The notes beneath the pieces are model-generated. The model searched no databases. It was not told the DNA's origin and was given only the letters and a program-made list of their open reading frames with translations. From a virus: a DNA stretch of 50,509 nt. Location of the stretch: the IMG/VR virus record IMGVR_UViG_3300001533_002457, positions 1 through 50,509 of that record; one strand, 5' to 3'. Shown here one piece after another: positions 1 through 8,147 of this stretch. Position numbers and translations under genes: made by a program. Position 1 is the stretch's first letter. The number at the start of each line of letters is the position of its first letter.

Positions 1-25
1 GTTCATTTCAAAAATTCACAGTAAT

Positions 26-1558
26 TTATTTGAGATTTTTTATTTCCTCTTTGAGACTATTTATTTGACTTTGCTGATCCTTAATTGCCTCAATCAGAAG
101 ACCTATGAGACCATTATAATTTACAGTCTTGGTGTCTTCTCCATTGACCAGTTCTGGAAGAACCTTCTCAACTTCTTGTGCGATGACACCAGCAGAAGGT
201 TTATTGTTTTCCTTCCACTCAAAATTCACACCACGAATTTGAGTAATCTTATCAAGTGAATTCTCAATCGTTTGGAGATTAGTTTTTAGTTTCTGATCTG
301 ATGTCGTATTAAAGTCTGTTGCCTTGACGGTTCCATTGACATCTAACTTCGCTGTTGGATTAGTGGTTCCAATACCAACATACTCAGTGCTTCCATAAGG
401 TGCAATAAGAACCGTTCCGTCAGCATCAACATCAATCGAAGGAATACCAGAAACATCATTAACAGAGAAGATACTACCAGAAGTCAGGTTATTTGTAATG
501 GAGAATAACTGACCAGCAGAACCCTCCCAAGATAATGTTCCTGAATTTAAATTATCATAATGAACAATATCAATAACAGTACCAATTCCTACAGTACCAA
601 TACCAGATCTACTAGAACCAGTAGGACTATTTGATGCATCTTTATAAACAACTTGATTTGCTGATCCTGCTACTGGACCAGTAATACCCTGAATACCTTG
701 AGTGCCTGTGGTTCCTTGTGTACCAGTAGTACCTTGTGCTCCTGTAATACCTTGTCTTCCTTGGATACCTTGAGTTCCAGTAGTACCTTGTGCACCAGTA
801 ACACCTTGAATTCCTTGAGTACCTTGTGCACCAGTTGTTCCTTGTGCTCCTGTAGTACCTTGTGCACCAGTAACACCTTGAATTCCTTGAGTACCTTGTG
901 CACCAGTTGTTCCTTGTGCTCCAGTAATACCTTGAATTCCTTGAGCTCCTGTTATTCCCTGAATTCCTTGTACACCAGTTGTCCCTTGAGTACCAGTAAT
1001 ACCTTGAATACCTTGTGCACCTGTTGTTCCTTGAGCACCAGTAGTACCTTGTGCACCTGTTGTTCCTTGAGCACCAGTAGTACCTTGTGCATCGGTTGTT
1101 TCTAAACCACCAGGACCTTGAATTCCTTGTATCCCTTGAATTCCTTGAACACCAGTGATACCCTGAATTCCTTGAAGACCAGCAACTGTTGTGGGATCTA
1201 CCCAATCAGTCCCTGTTGCTGTTGACTTAAGAACATATCCATTTGTTCCAGAATTATTTCCAGAATCATAAAATGCACCAGTGACTCTTAAATTTCCATC
1301 AACATGAAGTTTTTGCGTTGGAATTATATCTCCTACTGCTACATCACCATCATAACTAATTGATCCACCACCATAAGTTTCTTGCCAAGGATTTAATAAA
1401 GTTACAGTAGTACCAATACCTATTCCAGAGGTATCTTGTCTAGTAAATAACTTTCCATCAAATGTGTTTAGAGCTAATTCTCCTAACTCTAAATTAGATA
1501 ACGACGGTACTTTTCCTGATACAGAAGACCTTTTAAACTTTACTTTTGAATTTGCCAT
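26..1558 (-). CDS. Collagen-like tail fibre with C-terminal S74 intramolecular chaperone
   Basis: This 510-residue protein is a probable host-recognition fibre or appendage. Residues 1-60 resemble the common fibre head module (KRSSVSGKVP, then LELGELALNTFDGKLF). Residues about 130-305 are collagen-like Gly-X-Y repeats, mostly GTTGAQ, GIQGIT and GTQ, nearly free of proline. A beta-rich stretch follows, then a peptidase S74 domain from about residue 419 (SDQKLK, GVNFEW, AGVIAQEVEKVLPELV) ending in a coiled coil. In this family the chaperone assists trimerisation and cuts itself off before the conserved Ser-Asp; the Ser-Asp and the following lysines are present. It is the last gene of the late run in the window. 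The exact receptor-binding role is inferred. Confidence 0.88.
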   Translation of the reverse strand: MANSKVKFKRSSVSGKVPSLSNLELGELALNTFDGKLFTRQDTSGIGIGTTVTLLNPWQETYGGGSISYDGDVAVGDIIPTQKLHVDGNLRVTGAFYDSGNNSGTNGYVLKSTATGTDWVDPTTVAGLQGIQGITGVQGIQGIQGIQGPGGLETTDAQGTTGAQGTTGAQGTTGAQGTTGAQGIQGITGTQGTTGVQGIQGITGAQGIQGITGAQGTTGAQGTQGIQGVTGAQGTTGAQGTTGAQGTQGIQGVTGAQGTTGTQGIQGRQGITGAQGTTGTQGTTGTQGIQGITGPVAGSANQVVYKDASNSPTGSSRSGIGTVGIGTVIDIVHYDNLNSGTLSWEGSAGQLFSITNNLTSGSIFSVNDVSGIPSIDVDADGTVLIAPYGSTEYVGIGTTNPTAKLDVNGTVKATDFNTTSDQKLKTNLQTIENSLDKITQIRGVNFEWKENNKPSAGVIAQEVEKVLPELVNGEDTKTVNYNGLIGLLIEAIKDQQSQINSLKEEIKNLK

Positions 1559-1583
1559 TATATTTTGATGGTATATACCTTAA

Positions 1584-1599
1584 TCTCAATATGTATTGA
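1584..1599. repeat. Short inverted repeat in the 5' leader of the collagen-like fibre gene
   Basis: CTCAAT and ATTGAG flank a four-base loop, a perfect 6-bp inverted repeat about 26 bases upstream of the fibre ATG. There is no T-run in the minus direction, so it is not a convincing terminator there. It could shape the leader RNA or terminate weakly on the plus strand. Confidence 0.35.
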
Positions 1600-1609
1600 G
1601 TATTTTTAT

Positions 1610-1619
1610 TATTTATTGA
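1610..1619 (-). promoter_or_regulatory. Late-type promoter box (AATAAATA)
   Basis: On the minus strand the sequence reads TCAATAAATA, close to the T4 late -10 box TATAAATA. It lies about 52 bases upstream of the collagen-like fibre gene and matches boxes before other structural genes here. No -35 is expected for a sliding-clamp-activated late promoter. Confidence 0.5.
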
Positions 1620-1621
1620 TA

Positions 1622-1837
1622 TTATTCATAATCACCATTTTCTGTCTTTGAGGTTCTTTTTGGTTTTTGTTTTAATTTTGATATCTCTTCTTCCTGCTGT
1701 TTTAATTTAGTACTCAAAGACTCGATTAAATCGTTCAACTGTCGGATCTTTGCATCATTTGCAATTGATTGAGAAAATAAATCAAATGACTTTTGTTGAT
1801 ATGTTGCTAATAAATATTTTAAATCTTGTTCACTCAT
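1622..1837 (-). CDS. Small coiled-coil protein, unknown function
   Basis: The product is 71 residues, predicted mainly alpha-helical, with a heptad-like stretch (LIESLSTKLKQQEEEISKLK) and a basic, then acidic, C-terminus. I do not recognise a family. It sits between two fibre or structural genes in the late run, so a small virion or assembly role is plausible but inferred. Its ATG directly abuts the T-run of a terminator hairpin and has no Shine-Dalgarno sequence, so expression may depend on the late box just before the hairpin. Confidence 0.6.
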   Translation of the reverse strand: MSEQDLKYLLATYQQKSFDLFSQSIANDAKIRQLNDLIESLSTKLKQQEEEISKLKQKPKRTSKTENGDYE

Positions 1838-1865
1838 AAAAAAAGAGGGGTTATTTAACCCCTCT
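1837..1865 (-). terminator. Intrinsic terminator after the 563-residue structural gene
   Basis: On the minus strand AGAGGGG and CCCCTCT pair around an AT loop (which can itself extend the stem) and are followed by a run of seven T. The T-run touches the ATG at 1837. Confidence 0.8.
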
Positions 1866-1871
1866 ATTTAG
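1864..1871 (-). promoter_or_regulatory. Late-type promoter box (CTAAATAG) overlapping the terminator
   Basis: CTAAATAG on the minus strand lies between the stop codon of the upstream gene and the terminator stem. A start about 6-10 bases downstream would fall inside the hairpin, so the new transcript would lack the 5' arm and escape termination. The box is recognised only by similarity to the other late boxes. Confidence 0.4.
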
Positions 1872-1885
1872 ATTTTTTTATTATC

Positions 1886-3577
1886 TTAGAAGGAACCTCC
1901 GTCAATCGTAATATTTTCAAGTAATCTTTCGGAACCAGAACAATTAATTACTTGTGATTGACCAGCACAATCATTCACCCAAAGAGAACCAATTTCAAGA
2001 GCTGCATGAGATGCTGCAGTAAGAACACCAGTACTTTCTGTTACATCATCAGAAATTACAATTCTTGATGTACTATCGTCCCAGTAAACTGCTGCTTTTT
2101 TGGCTGAAGCAGTATAATAATTGAATATAACACCTAAGTCTTTATTAAGATCTGATGATGGTGCAGATCCATCAACCATTCCTAGTTCAAGAATTTGATC
2201 TTCAATGGTTGTCTGTGATGTATTAACCTGAGTTGTAGAACCATTAACAATCAGATTTCCCTGAACTGTTAAGTTACTATTTGTCTCAACAGCACCAGTA
2301 GAATCTGCGATTGTTATTGCAGTGGTTCCATCATTAGCCTTTACATTTGTTACATTGACTGTTGGTGTTGTAAGTGCTGTTGTTACAGTGACACTATCAG
2401 GAAGACCAACTGTTAGAGTTTGTCCTGATGCACTAGTTTCAATTTCATTTGCAGTACCAGCAATTGACAAAGTTTGACTGTCTAAATCAACAGCACCTGT
2501 TCCGCTATCACCAGAAAAATCTAAATCTTGTGCAGCGACTTGGGAATCAACATAAGACTTGATAGCTTTTGCTGATGCAAGAGTATCATCTGAAGCAGAA
2601 ACTGATGATAGGTTAGTATCAACAGAAGTGATTGCAGTTCCACTAGTAAATGTTAAACTATCAATTGTTGCAGTTCCAATGTCTGCGGTTGTGATTGTTG
2701 CAGCAGAAGAAACATTTACATCATCTAAATCTGTATAACCAACAACTGTCAATGTTGAACCATCAAAAGTTAAATTTCCACTATCTTCAACAGCACCACC
2801 AGATCCAGCAATTAAAACACGATTATCAGTAAGATCTGTAACAATCAAAGAATTTGTGGAAAGATCAGTTCCATCATAAGTCAATGTTGAACTATCTTCT
2901 AATGCTCCAGAAGTTCCTGCAATTACTACACGATTATCTGTTAAATCAGATACTGTTGCTGAAGAAAGTATAGTTTCTCCACCAGAAATATCAGCACCAC
3001 CATTAAAATCAACTGTACCAGTTACGGTTAGAGCACTACCAACAGATGCATCACCTGTGACTGTTAAAGAATTGCCAATAGTTACATCATCAGAAAGACC
3101 AATTTGTACTTGATTATTTGTAACTGTTGTTTCAATTTCATTTGAAGTTCCTACAAATGCCAAAGTATCTGTAAGAAGGTCTACAGTATCAGTACCACTA
3201 TCACCAGAAATGTCTAAAGCAGCAGCTGCATCAATAAATGATAGTACACCACTTCCATTCGTGGCAAGTACTTGATTATTAGTACCATCAGAACCTGGAA
3301 GAGTGTAAGTTACAATTCCTGAAAGAGAATCTGGTGACTTGAGAGTGATGTAAGAAGAACCATTTGATGTACCCTCTACTACATTTACTCCACTTCCTTT
3401 AGTTGTAGTTTCTTTGGACCAATACCTATGAGATCCAAAAAACTTATTAGTAGATGTTTCTGAAGTAAGACCTACATAAAAATCATAACTATCTGTAGTA
3501 AATGCGGGTTCACCTGCTCTCAAACCAGGAAGATTAGAAAGGTTACCTCTTTTAAACTGTAAAACAGGGGCTACCAT
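1886..3577 (-). CDS. Virion structural protein, fibre-like beta-repeat protein
   Basis: The product is 563 residues. Its N-terminus (APVLQFKRGN..GLRAGEPAFTTDSYDFYVG) is the head module seen on many phage fibre proteins. The middle is built from repeated short strands such as DLTDNRVVIAG and DLTDNRVLIAG alternating with SLTVTGDASV-like blocks, the Thr/Ser/Asp-rich pattern of fibrous beta structures. The C-terminus is a compact domain ending ITIDGGSF. It lies in the late run with gp16, gp15 and gp14, and is followed by a strong terminator. A tail or head fibre role is inferred; no enzymatic motif is seen. Confidence 0.75.
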   Translation of the reverse strand: MVAPVLQFKRGNLSNLPGLRAGEPAFTTDSYDFYVGLTSETSTNKFFGSHRYWSKETTTKGSGVNVVEGTSNGSSYITLKSPDSLSGIVTYTLPGSDGTNNQVLATNGSGVLSFIDAAAALDISGDSGTDTVDLLTDTLAFVGTSNEIETTVTNNQVQIGLSDDVTIGNSLTVTGDASVGSALTVTGTVDFNGGADISGGETILSSATVSDLTDNRVVIAGTSGALEDSSTLTYDGTDLSTNSLIVTDLTDNRVLIAGSGGAVEDSGNLTFDGSTLTVVGYTDLDDVNVSSAATITTADIGTATIDSLTFTSGTAITSVDTNLSSVSASDDTLASAKAIKSYVDSQVAAQDLDFSGDSGTGAVDLDSQTLSIAGTANEIETSASGQTLTVGLPDSVTVTTALTTPTVNVTNVKANDGTTAITIADSTGAVETNSNLTVQGNLIVNGSTTQVNTSQTTIEDQILELGMVDGSAPSSDLNKDLGVIFNYYTASAKKAAVYWDDSTSRIVISDDVTESTGVLTAASHAALEIGSLWVNDCAGQSQVINCSGSERLLENITIDGGSF

Positions 3578-3600
3578 CTTATTCTCTATTGTTTGTTACT

Positions 3601-3609
3601 ATTATTTAG
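3601..3609 (-). promoter_or_regulatory. Late-type promoter box (CTAAATAAT)
   Basis: CTAAATAAT on the minus strand lies 24 bases upstream of the ATG of the 563-residue structural gene and immediately after the stop of the preceding gene. Confidence 0.5.
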
Positions 3610-3612
3610 TTA

Positions 3613-3942
3613 TTAAAATGTTCCTCCATCAAGATCGATGCGGTCATCAAGATCTACGTCAAGAGTGTCTACAAAATTTTCTGGAAGTCCTGGTTGAATT
3701 GTTTCTGTAGTTGAAGATGCAGAAAGAACATCATCAGGATTTACTGCAGTATACTTTTTTGTTGATGCATCATACATAATCACATATTTATCATTCACTC
3801 CAGAAACATCGACATCTAAAAGATCATTTAGATTTCTTGCCATGACTTGACCCGATACTACTGCAGTTTTAATTATCGGCCGAAAATTAAAACCAGTTTT
3901 AATTATCGGAGTGTTTGATACAACTCTTACATTAATAGTCAT
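3613..3942 (-). CDS. Small structural protein with DGGTF C-terminus
   Basis: The product is 109 residues. Residues 1-35 contain an internal duplication (NTPIIKTGFN and FRPIIKTAV). The remainder includes a short beta domain (VSGVNDKYVIMYDASTKKYTAVNPDD) of a kind seen in phage fibre proteins. It ends in DLDGGTF, close to the IDGGSF end of its downstream neighbour. Its start overlaps the stop of the upstream gene by four bases (ATGA-type coupling). A minor virion role is inferred. Confidence 0.65.
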   Translation of the reverse strand: MTINVRVVSNTPIIKTGFNFRPIIKTAVVSGQVMARNLNDLLDVDVSGVNDKYVIMYDASTKKYTAVNPDDVLSASSTTETIQPGLPENFVDTLDVDLDDRIDLDGGTF

Positions 3943-4274
3943 AGAGATGAAGTCTCCTCTACTATAACGTTTCCTTCTATAACTTTGGTAACAATACCAG
4001 TTGAGTCAGTTACTAAAATATCATAATAACATCTTCCACTTGGTAAAACTGAAGTTTGACTAGGTGTCATTGAAAGTTTAATTGTACTCTCAGAAACAGT
4101 TGATGTTGTTGAAAATGTGTAAGCAAGACCAGCTGTAGGATACTTTCTTAACTTAGAAGTAGCAACAGAATTTTTTAAATTTAATCCCAATCCAGTTTCA
4201 TCAGTTAATACAAAAGTTTCTTCAAAGGTAGTTCCTTTTTGAATCTTGAGATTGACTGAACTTACTGCTGACAT
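3939..4274 (-). CDS. Small beta-sandwich structural protein, unknown
   Basis: The 111-residue product has alternating hydrophobic strands (LKIQKGTTFEETFVLTD, CYYDILVTDSTGIVTKVIEGNV) typical of an Ig-like or fibre-attachment domain. I do not recognise a named family. It is translationally coupled to the next gene and preceded by a late box, so it is probably a late virion component. Confidence 0.62.
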   Translation of the reverse strand: MSAVSSVNLKIQKGTTFEETFVLTDETGLGLNLKNSVATSKLRKYPTAGLAYTFSTTSTVSESTIKLSMTPSQTSVLPSGRCYYDILVTDSTGIVTKVIEGNVIVEETSSL

Positions 4275-4286
4275 TGTGATTGTTTT

Positions 4287-4721
4287 TTAAGTATTTATGT
4301 CTTTATTAACGTTCTTTAGCATCTTTTGTAATTCTGCAGTTGATCCGACAAACAATGCATTGTTGACTGTAGTCGGTCCTTTTTGCTCTTCTTCTTTATT
4401 TACATCTTTCAATTTCTTCTGAAGATCCATTAATTTATCAGTTGCATCAGACACATTTTTAATTAATTGTCCTGCAACTTCATATGCTCTTGGCATTTCA
4501 CTTTCTTGAGCAAGTTCTAAAATTCCATTAATGGCTTCTTGCCCTTTTTCAATAATAGAATATAAATTTCCTCTTGTGTACTCATAGTCTTTACGAATAT
4601 CTTCCACGGAGGATTTATATTTTTCTATTTCGTTATCATTTTTATTAGTCTCAATTTCAGTAACTTCAGTATTGATTGGTTCAACATCAAAAGTATTATT
4701 TAATTTTTCGTATTTTTCCAT
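4287..4721 (-). CDS. 16: Terminase small subunit (gp16)
   Basis: The product is 144 residues (T4 gp16 is 164) and helical. It carries the gp16-like central run DYEYTRGNLYSIIEKGQ..ILELAQESEMPRAYEVAGQL followed by a C-terminal NNALFVGSTAELQKML that parallels T4's IQNATVFMGSPTDLMD. Gp16 regulates gp17 and DNA selection during headful packaging. I start at the ATG at 4721 (MEKYEKLNN) because a longer frame would run 44 bases into gp15. It follows gp15 in T4 order. The large subunit gp17 is not in the window. Confidence 0.85.
   Translation of the reverse strand: MEKYEKLNNTFDVEPINTEVTEIETNKNDNEIEKYKSSVEDIRKDYEYTRGNLYSIIEKGQEAINGILELAQESEMPRAYEVAGQLIKNVSDATDKLMDLQKKLKDVNKEEEQKGPTTVNNALFVGSTAELQKMLKNVNKDINT
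4291..4299 (-). promoter_or_regulatory. Late-type promoter box (CATAAATAC)
   Basis: CATAAATAC on the minus strand, inside the last codons of gp16 and 17 bases before the next ATG. This is one of the best matches in the window to the T4 late box. Confidence 0.6.
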
Positions 4722-4728
4722 AAGTATC

Positions 4729-5727
4729 TCAGAAAATATTACCATCAAATCCAAAGTCGTCACCGACTTCAATCATGTTGTTATCTGTTTGATTAATATT
4801 ATAAACTTTTGATCCAAGAACATGATTTTGAAGTGAAGTCTTATCCTGTGCTCTTTTTACTAAAAGTTTATTTCCTGAAATTTCCTCAACATACATTTCT
4901 TCTTGTCCAATGTAAATATAAGTATCTTTTCTAATCTGAGATGTATCTTCAACTTCGATAGTAGTTTCTACCATATCGACATTTTCTGCTAATAGTGTTA
5001 CTACAACTCCATCATAATCCTTAATTGCTCTAGGTGTTGTTTGATATGTAACATCTCTTTCATATGTTCCAGATTTACTTCCAGAAATATATCCAACAGA
5101 AACTTTTTTGATAATATCTCCAGAAACATCTCTGAGTGGACCATATACAAATGTTTTTGCAGTAAATGTTAAAGTATAGATTAATGCTCTCCTAGTATCA
5201 AAATTTCCTTCATACTCATCTGTCATATTAATACTATCAAGAGAGATGGGAACATTTTGAGTCTCTTTATAGTCCCCTAAAAATTTAATAGGTATTGTAT
5301 ATGAAGGTTGAAAATATGGTAAAATTTGTTCCACAATTTGTAACATATCATCATTTAATTTTGTATAAATTGAAAAAGTAAATGTTAAATTATAAGGAAC
5401 TGGTAAATATGACTTTTTTTCTGATGTTCCATCTTCTTTCGTAACAACCATTTGTGTTGTTTGTGTCGATTTTCTAGATGGATCATAATTCATATTAATC
5501 AATTCAAATGACATTCTTGGTAATGTCATTTGAGTAGGATGGTTGAGATCTGGATTTTGCTCTAATCTTGCTAAAAACTTTTGTGTCGGACCATAAGCAA
5601 GGGGAACTTTAATGACACTAAAAGTATCATCAGTCTCATCTTTCTTTTTAATTTGTATTCCATTAAATAAGGAACCAAATCCAATAATTACAGATCTAAA
5701 GATCTCGTTATAAAAATACTCAAACAT
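4729..5727 (-). CDS. 15: Tail sheath stabiliser / tail completion protein (gp15)
   Basis: The product is 332 residues (T4 gp15 is 272). The N-terminus FEYFYNEIFRS..GSLFNGIQIK followed by KVPLAYGPTQKFLARL and LPRMSFEL matches T4 gp15 (FGYFYNSSFRR, IRVPITYASKEHFM, LPRINLHL). Gp15 forms the ring that caps the tail and joins it to the neck. About 60 extra residues at the C-terminus (250-312) form a module (YIYIGQEEMYVEEI, then NHVLGSKVYNI) also present in the two giant baseplate proteins. The C-terminus is FGFDGNIF. Confidence 0.92.
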   Translation of the reverse strand: MFEYFYNEIFRSVIIGFGSLFNGIQIKKKDETDDTFSVIKVPLAYGPTQKFLARLEQNPDLNHPTQMTLPRMSFELINMNYDPSRKSTQTTQMVVTKEDGTSEKKSYLPVPYNLTFTFSIYTKLNDDMLQIVEQILPYFQPSYTIPIKFLGDYKETQNVPISLDSINMTDEYEGNFDTRRALIYTLTFTAKTFVYGPLRDVSGDIIKKVSVGYISGSKSGTYERDVTYQTTPRAIKDYDGVVVTLLAENVDMVETTIEVEDTSQIRKDTYIYIGQEEMYVEEISGNKLLVKRAQDKTSLQNHVLGSKVYNINQTDNNMIEVGDDFGFDGNIF

Positions 5728-5739
5728 TATCCTAATAAT

Positions 5740-5755
5740 AGTATAAGCTTATACT
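5740..5755. repeat. 16-bp perfect palindrome upstream of gp15
   Basis: AGTATAAGCTTATACT is a perfect 16-bp palindrome between the late box and the gp15 ATG, within the leader. An AGGA Shine-Dalgarno follows it. It could be a protein-binding site or a leader hairpin. Confidence 0.6.
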
Positions 5756-5757
5756 TA

Positions 5758-5766
5758 CTATTTAAC
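5758..5766 (-). promoter_or_regulatory. Late-type promoter box (GTTAAATAG)
   Basis: GTTAAATAG on the minus strand in the short gap between gp14 and gp15, about 31 bases before the gp15 ATG. This is a weaker match than the CATAAATA sites. Confidence 0.42.
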
Positions 5767-5776
5767 TTAATTTATT

Positions 5777-7240
5777 TTAGGGCATTCCAAAAGGATTGGA
5801 AGTACTGAAATCTATAATTTGATCTGCTTCTATCTCTATATTATCATTATCAGCATATGGAGTAACAATGTCATCATCATTTAAAGAACCAATAATAAAT
5901 TTTGCTCCAGATGTTGATCCAACTACAGTTTCTCCTTGAATTAAAGATCCACTTATTATTGATATTTCTAATATATTAGTTATTGCATTCCATTCTTTTA
6001 CTCTTGCTGTTACTCCAGATGTCTGTCCACTTATAATTTCATTAAATATAAATGATCCTGTACCAATTCCAGATTCGGATAAAGATTTTGGTGGATCAAT
6101 TATTATTGTTGGTGTCTCCTTGAATCCATCACCACCACTAATAATATAAATTCCAGTAACAATTCCTGCACTACTAATAGTTGATATTGCTACAGCATTT
6201 TCAATTGGAATTGTATAATCATAGTCCCAAGTATAATCAGTAGAGTCAAAGGTAAGAACTGAATTATTCAAATATCCAAGAGTTTTCCCTATAGAAACAT
6301 TTGGTGCAGAAGTATATCCACTACCACCATCAACTATTGAGAAAGATTGTACAGATCCGTTTGTACTTATTCCAGTAGTTGCAGCAAATCCAGATCCATT
6401 TCCACCCTGTACAGTAATCCAAGGGGAAACAGTATATCCACACCCAGTATTTGTAAGTAAAATAGCCGGAATTCTCCCAGACTTACCAGTACAATTAGGA
6501 TATTCAAAAGATATTGATGCTATACCTACTGCAGTAGTTCCTCCAATTGGTGCAGAAGAAAATCCAACAGTTGGGACTGACTCATAGTTTCTTCCCATAT
6601 TCGATAGATATATCCTATTAATAGAACCAGAACTACATATACTTGCTGTAGCTGTAGCTGTACTTCCAGATCCTATCAAAGATAAAGTTTGAATATAACC
6701 AATTTCTTGTATCTCATCATCAATATAAGCAATACCAGTATCAAGAACTTCATCTTCATATCTAAACAGTTCACATCTTAATTCATATACATATGTTTCT
6801 CTGAGTTGATAAAAAGGTTGTTCATGTTCTACAAATTTTATTTCAAACAATCTATCACCTAAAGGAAAATATATTAAATCTCCCTCTTTTGGTCTTGTTG
6901 AAAGATTTATAATAGAAAGACCTTTGATTAATGGAGAAATATAATTTTCAAATCTGTCCTTAGATATGATCAATTGAAGATCGTCTCTATTTTCAATACC
7001 AAACTTTGATAACAGAGATCCTTGACCTGTATAACCCTCATAATTATCTACATATGCCTCAATGGGATATGCATTTTTGAATTCTGATTCAATAACTTCC
7101 TTTATAACTGTATTTGTAGTGGCATATATTCTGGGAAGATAATATACCTCAATACCATACATTCTCAACTGTTCGTTGATAATATCCTGAACTAAATTTT
7201 GTTCAGTCTTAGAACCATTGAGAAAAAATGGATTAAGCAT
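5777..7240 (-). CDS. 14: Neck protein gp14 with a large beta-repeat insertion
   Basis: The product is 487 residues, nearly double T4 gp14 (256). Residues 1-180 are the conserved neck core (NPFFLNGSKTEQNLVQDI, EVYYLPR, LSTRPKEGDLIYFPLGDRLFEI, YQLRETYVYEL). The last residues (ADQIIDFSTSNPFG) complete it. Between about 190 and 400 lies an inserted block of glycine-rich repeats (MGRNYESVPTV, NTGCGYTVSPW, DGGSGYTSAPNV, SGGDGFKETPTI) like those in the giant baseplate proteins here. Gp14 with gp13 forms the collar that closes the head after packaging. The insertion probably adds surface decoration. Confidence 0.9.
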   Translation of the reverse strand: MLNPFFLNGSKTEQNLVQDIINEQLRMYGIEVYYLPRIYATTNTVIKEVIESEFKNAYPIEAYVDNYEGYTGQGSLLSKFGIENRDDLQLIISKDRFENYISPLIKGLSIINLSTRPKEGDLIYFPLGDRLFEIKFVEHEQPFYQLRETYVYELRCELFRYEDEVLDTGIAYIDDEIQEIGYIQTLSLIGSGSTATATASICSSGSINRIYLSNMGRNYESVPTVGFSSAPIGGTTAVGIASISFEYPNCTGKSGRIPAILLTNTGCGYTVSPWITVQGGNGSGFAATTGISTNGSVQSFSIVDGGSGYTSAPNVSIGKTLGYLNNSVLTFDSTDYTWDYDYTIPIENAVAISTISSAGIVTGIYIISGGDGFKETPTIIIDPPKSLSESGIGTGSFIFNEIISGQTSGVTARVKEWNAITNILEISIISGSLIQGETVVGSTSGAKFIIGSLNDDDIVTPYADNDNIEIEADQIIDFSTSNPFGMP

Positions 7241-7246
7241 AGTTAA

Positions 7247-8113
7247 TCAACCAATAAGATCTAAAGGTGGAATTTCATAAGTACTCTGCATTTTTTCCAT
7301 AATTCTATCGAGATCAGCCTGAGCATCATCATAAATTTGTCTACCATTAAATTCTATCCCTCCAGGTAATTTAACTCCCTGAAATTTTATAAGATTTTGT
7401 CCCCATTGTTTTTTGATTAATGCAGTTAGATATTTTTTGAGGAAAGAATCATTCCACACCCTTGAATAATCATTAGGATCCATTGCTCTCCAACAATCAA
7501 TAATCAAAAATTCCCCAACCCTAAGTTGATCCCAATCAACATCCAAATACATTCTATCTTGTCTCTGATTAAACCTTATTTGTTTATGAGTATTCAAAAG
7601 AAAGTTCATAGTTTCAAGATAAGTCATTGCCATAGAATATGATAGTAAATCTGTACTCCCCCAATAATAAATATCATTAAGGAATAATTGATATTTAAAA
7701 CTAAACATATTCGCACTACTTACAGATTGTGCATCATCATATTGAAATACTTTATTAATTCCAATAATTGATGGAGGAATCTGTATATAATTACTATTTT
7801 CGTAAAAAGTAAACGTGGTTGGAGAACCGTTGATATTTGATGATGCCGTTGTTGATGTAATTCCTGTTGTACCACTATCTCCTTCAGGAGCTCCTGGAGG
7901 ACGAGCACCACCTCTGGCCACATCATCCTCAGTGACTTGATATTTTAAGTAAACCTGTGAGACACCATCGAAATGTCTTTCGTTGAAGAACTGTAATGCA
8001 TCATCAACCAAATCTTCGATTTGTTCCTGGGCAACATTAATTTCTAATACTGGGGCACCTAATTGCCTTAAACAATAATCAATCAGTCCTTGTCTTGAAT
8101 TGGGCTGAGCCAT
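7247..8113 (-). CDS. 13: Neck protein gp13
   Basis: The product is 288 residues (T4 gp13 is 309). The N-terminus SRQGLIDYCLRQLGAPVLEINV..QIEDLVDDALQFFNERHFDG is the standard gp13 signature. Later blocks include NFLLNTHKQIRFNQRQDRMYLDVDW and KKYLTALIKKQWGQNL. Gp13 binds the portal-proximal side of the neck and joins head to tail with gp14, whose gene follows after six bases. A proline/glycine-rich loop near residues 70-85 carries the less conserved region. Confidence 0.92.
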   Translation of the reverse strand: MAQPNSRQGLIDYCLRQLGAPVLEINVAQEQIEDLVDDALQFFNERHFDGVSQVYLKYQVTEDDVARGGARPPGAPEGDSGTTGITSTTASSNINGSPTTFTFYENSNYIQIPPSIIGINKVFQYDDAQSVSSANMFSFKYQLFLNDIYYWGSTDLLSYSMAMTYLETMNFLLNTHKQIRFNQRQDRMYLDVDWDQLRVGEFLIIDCWRAMDPNDYSRVWNDSFLKKYLTALIKKQWGQNLIKFQGVKLPGGIEFNGRQIYDDAQADLDRIMEKMQSTYEIPPLDLIG

Positions 8114-8138
8114 TTATATTGTTTTTATCTATTATGGA

Positions 8139-8147
8139 CTATTTATG
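8139..8147 (-). promoter_or_regulatory. Late-type promoter box (CATAAATAG)
   Basis: CATAAATAG on the minus strand overlaps the stop of the small coiled-coil gene and lies 26 bases before the gp13 ATG. Close to the T4 late consensus. Confidence 0.6.

Noticed and set aside
642-1205. Long overlapping frames on both strands inside the collagen-like gene
   Set aside because: They are produced by the periodic Gly-X-Y repeat read in other frames; the in-frame product has recognisable head and S74 domains.
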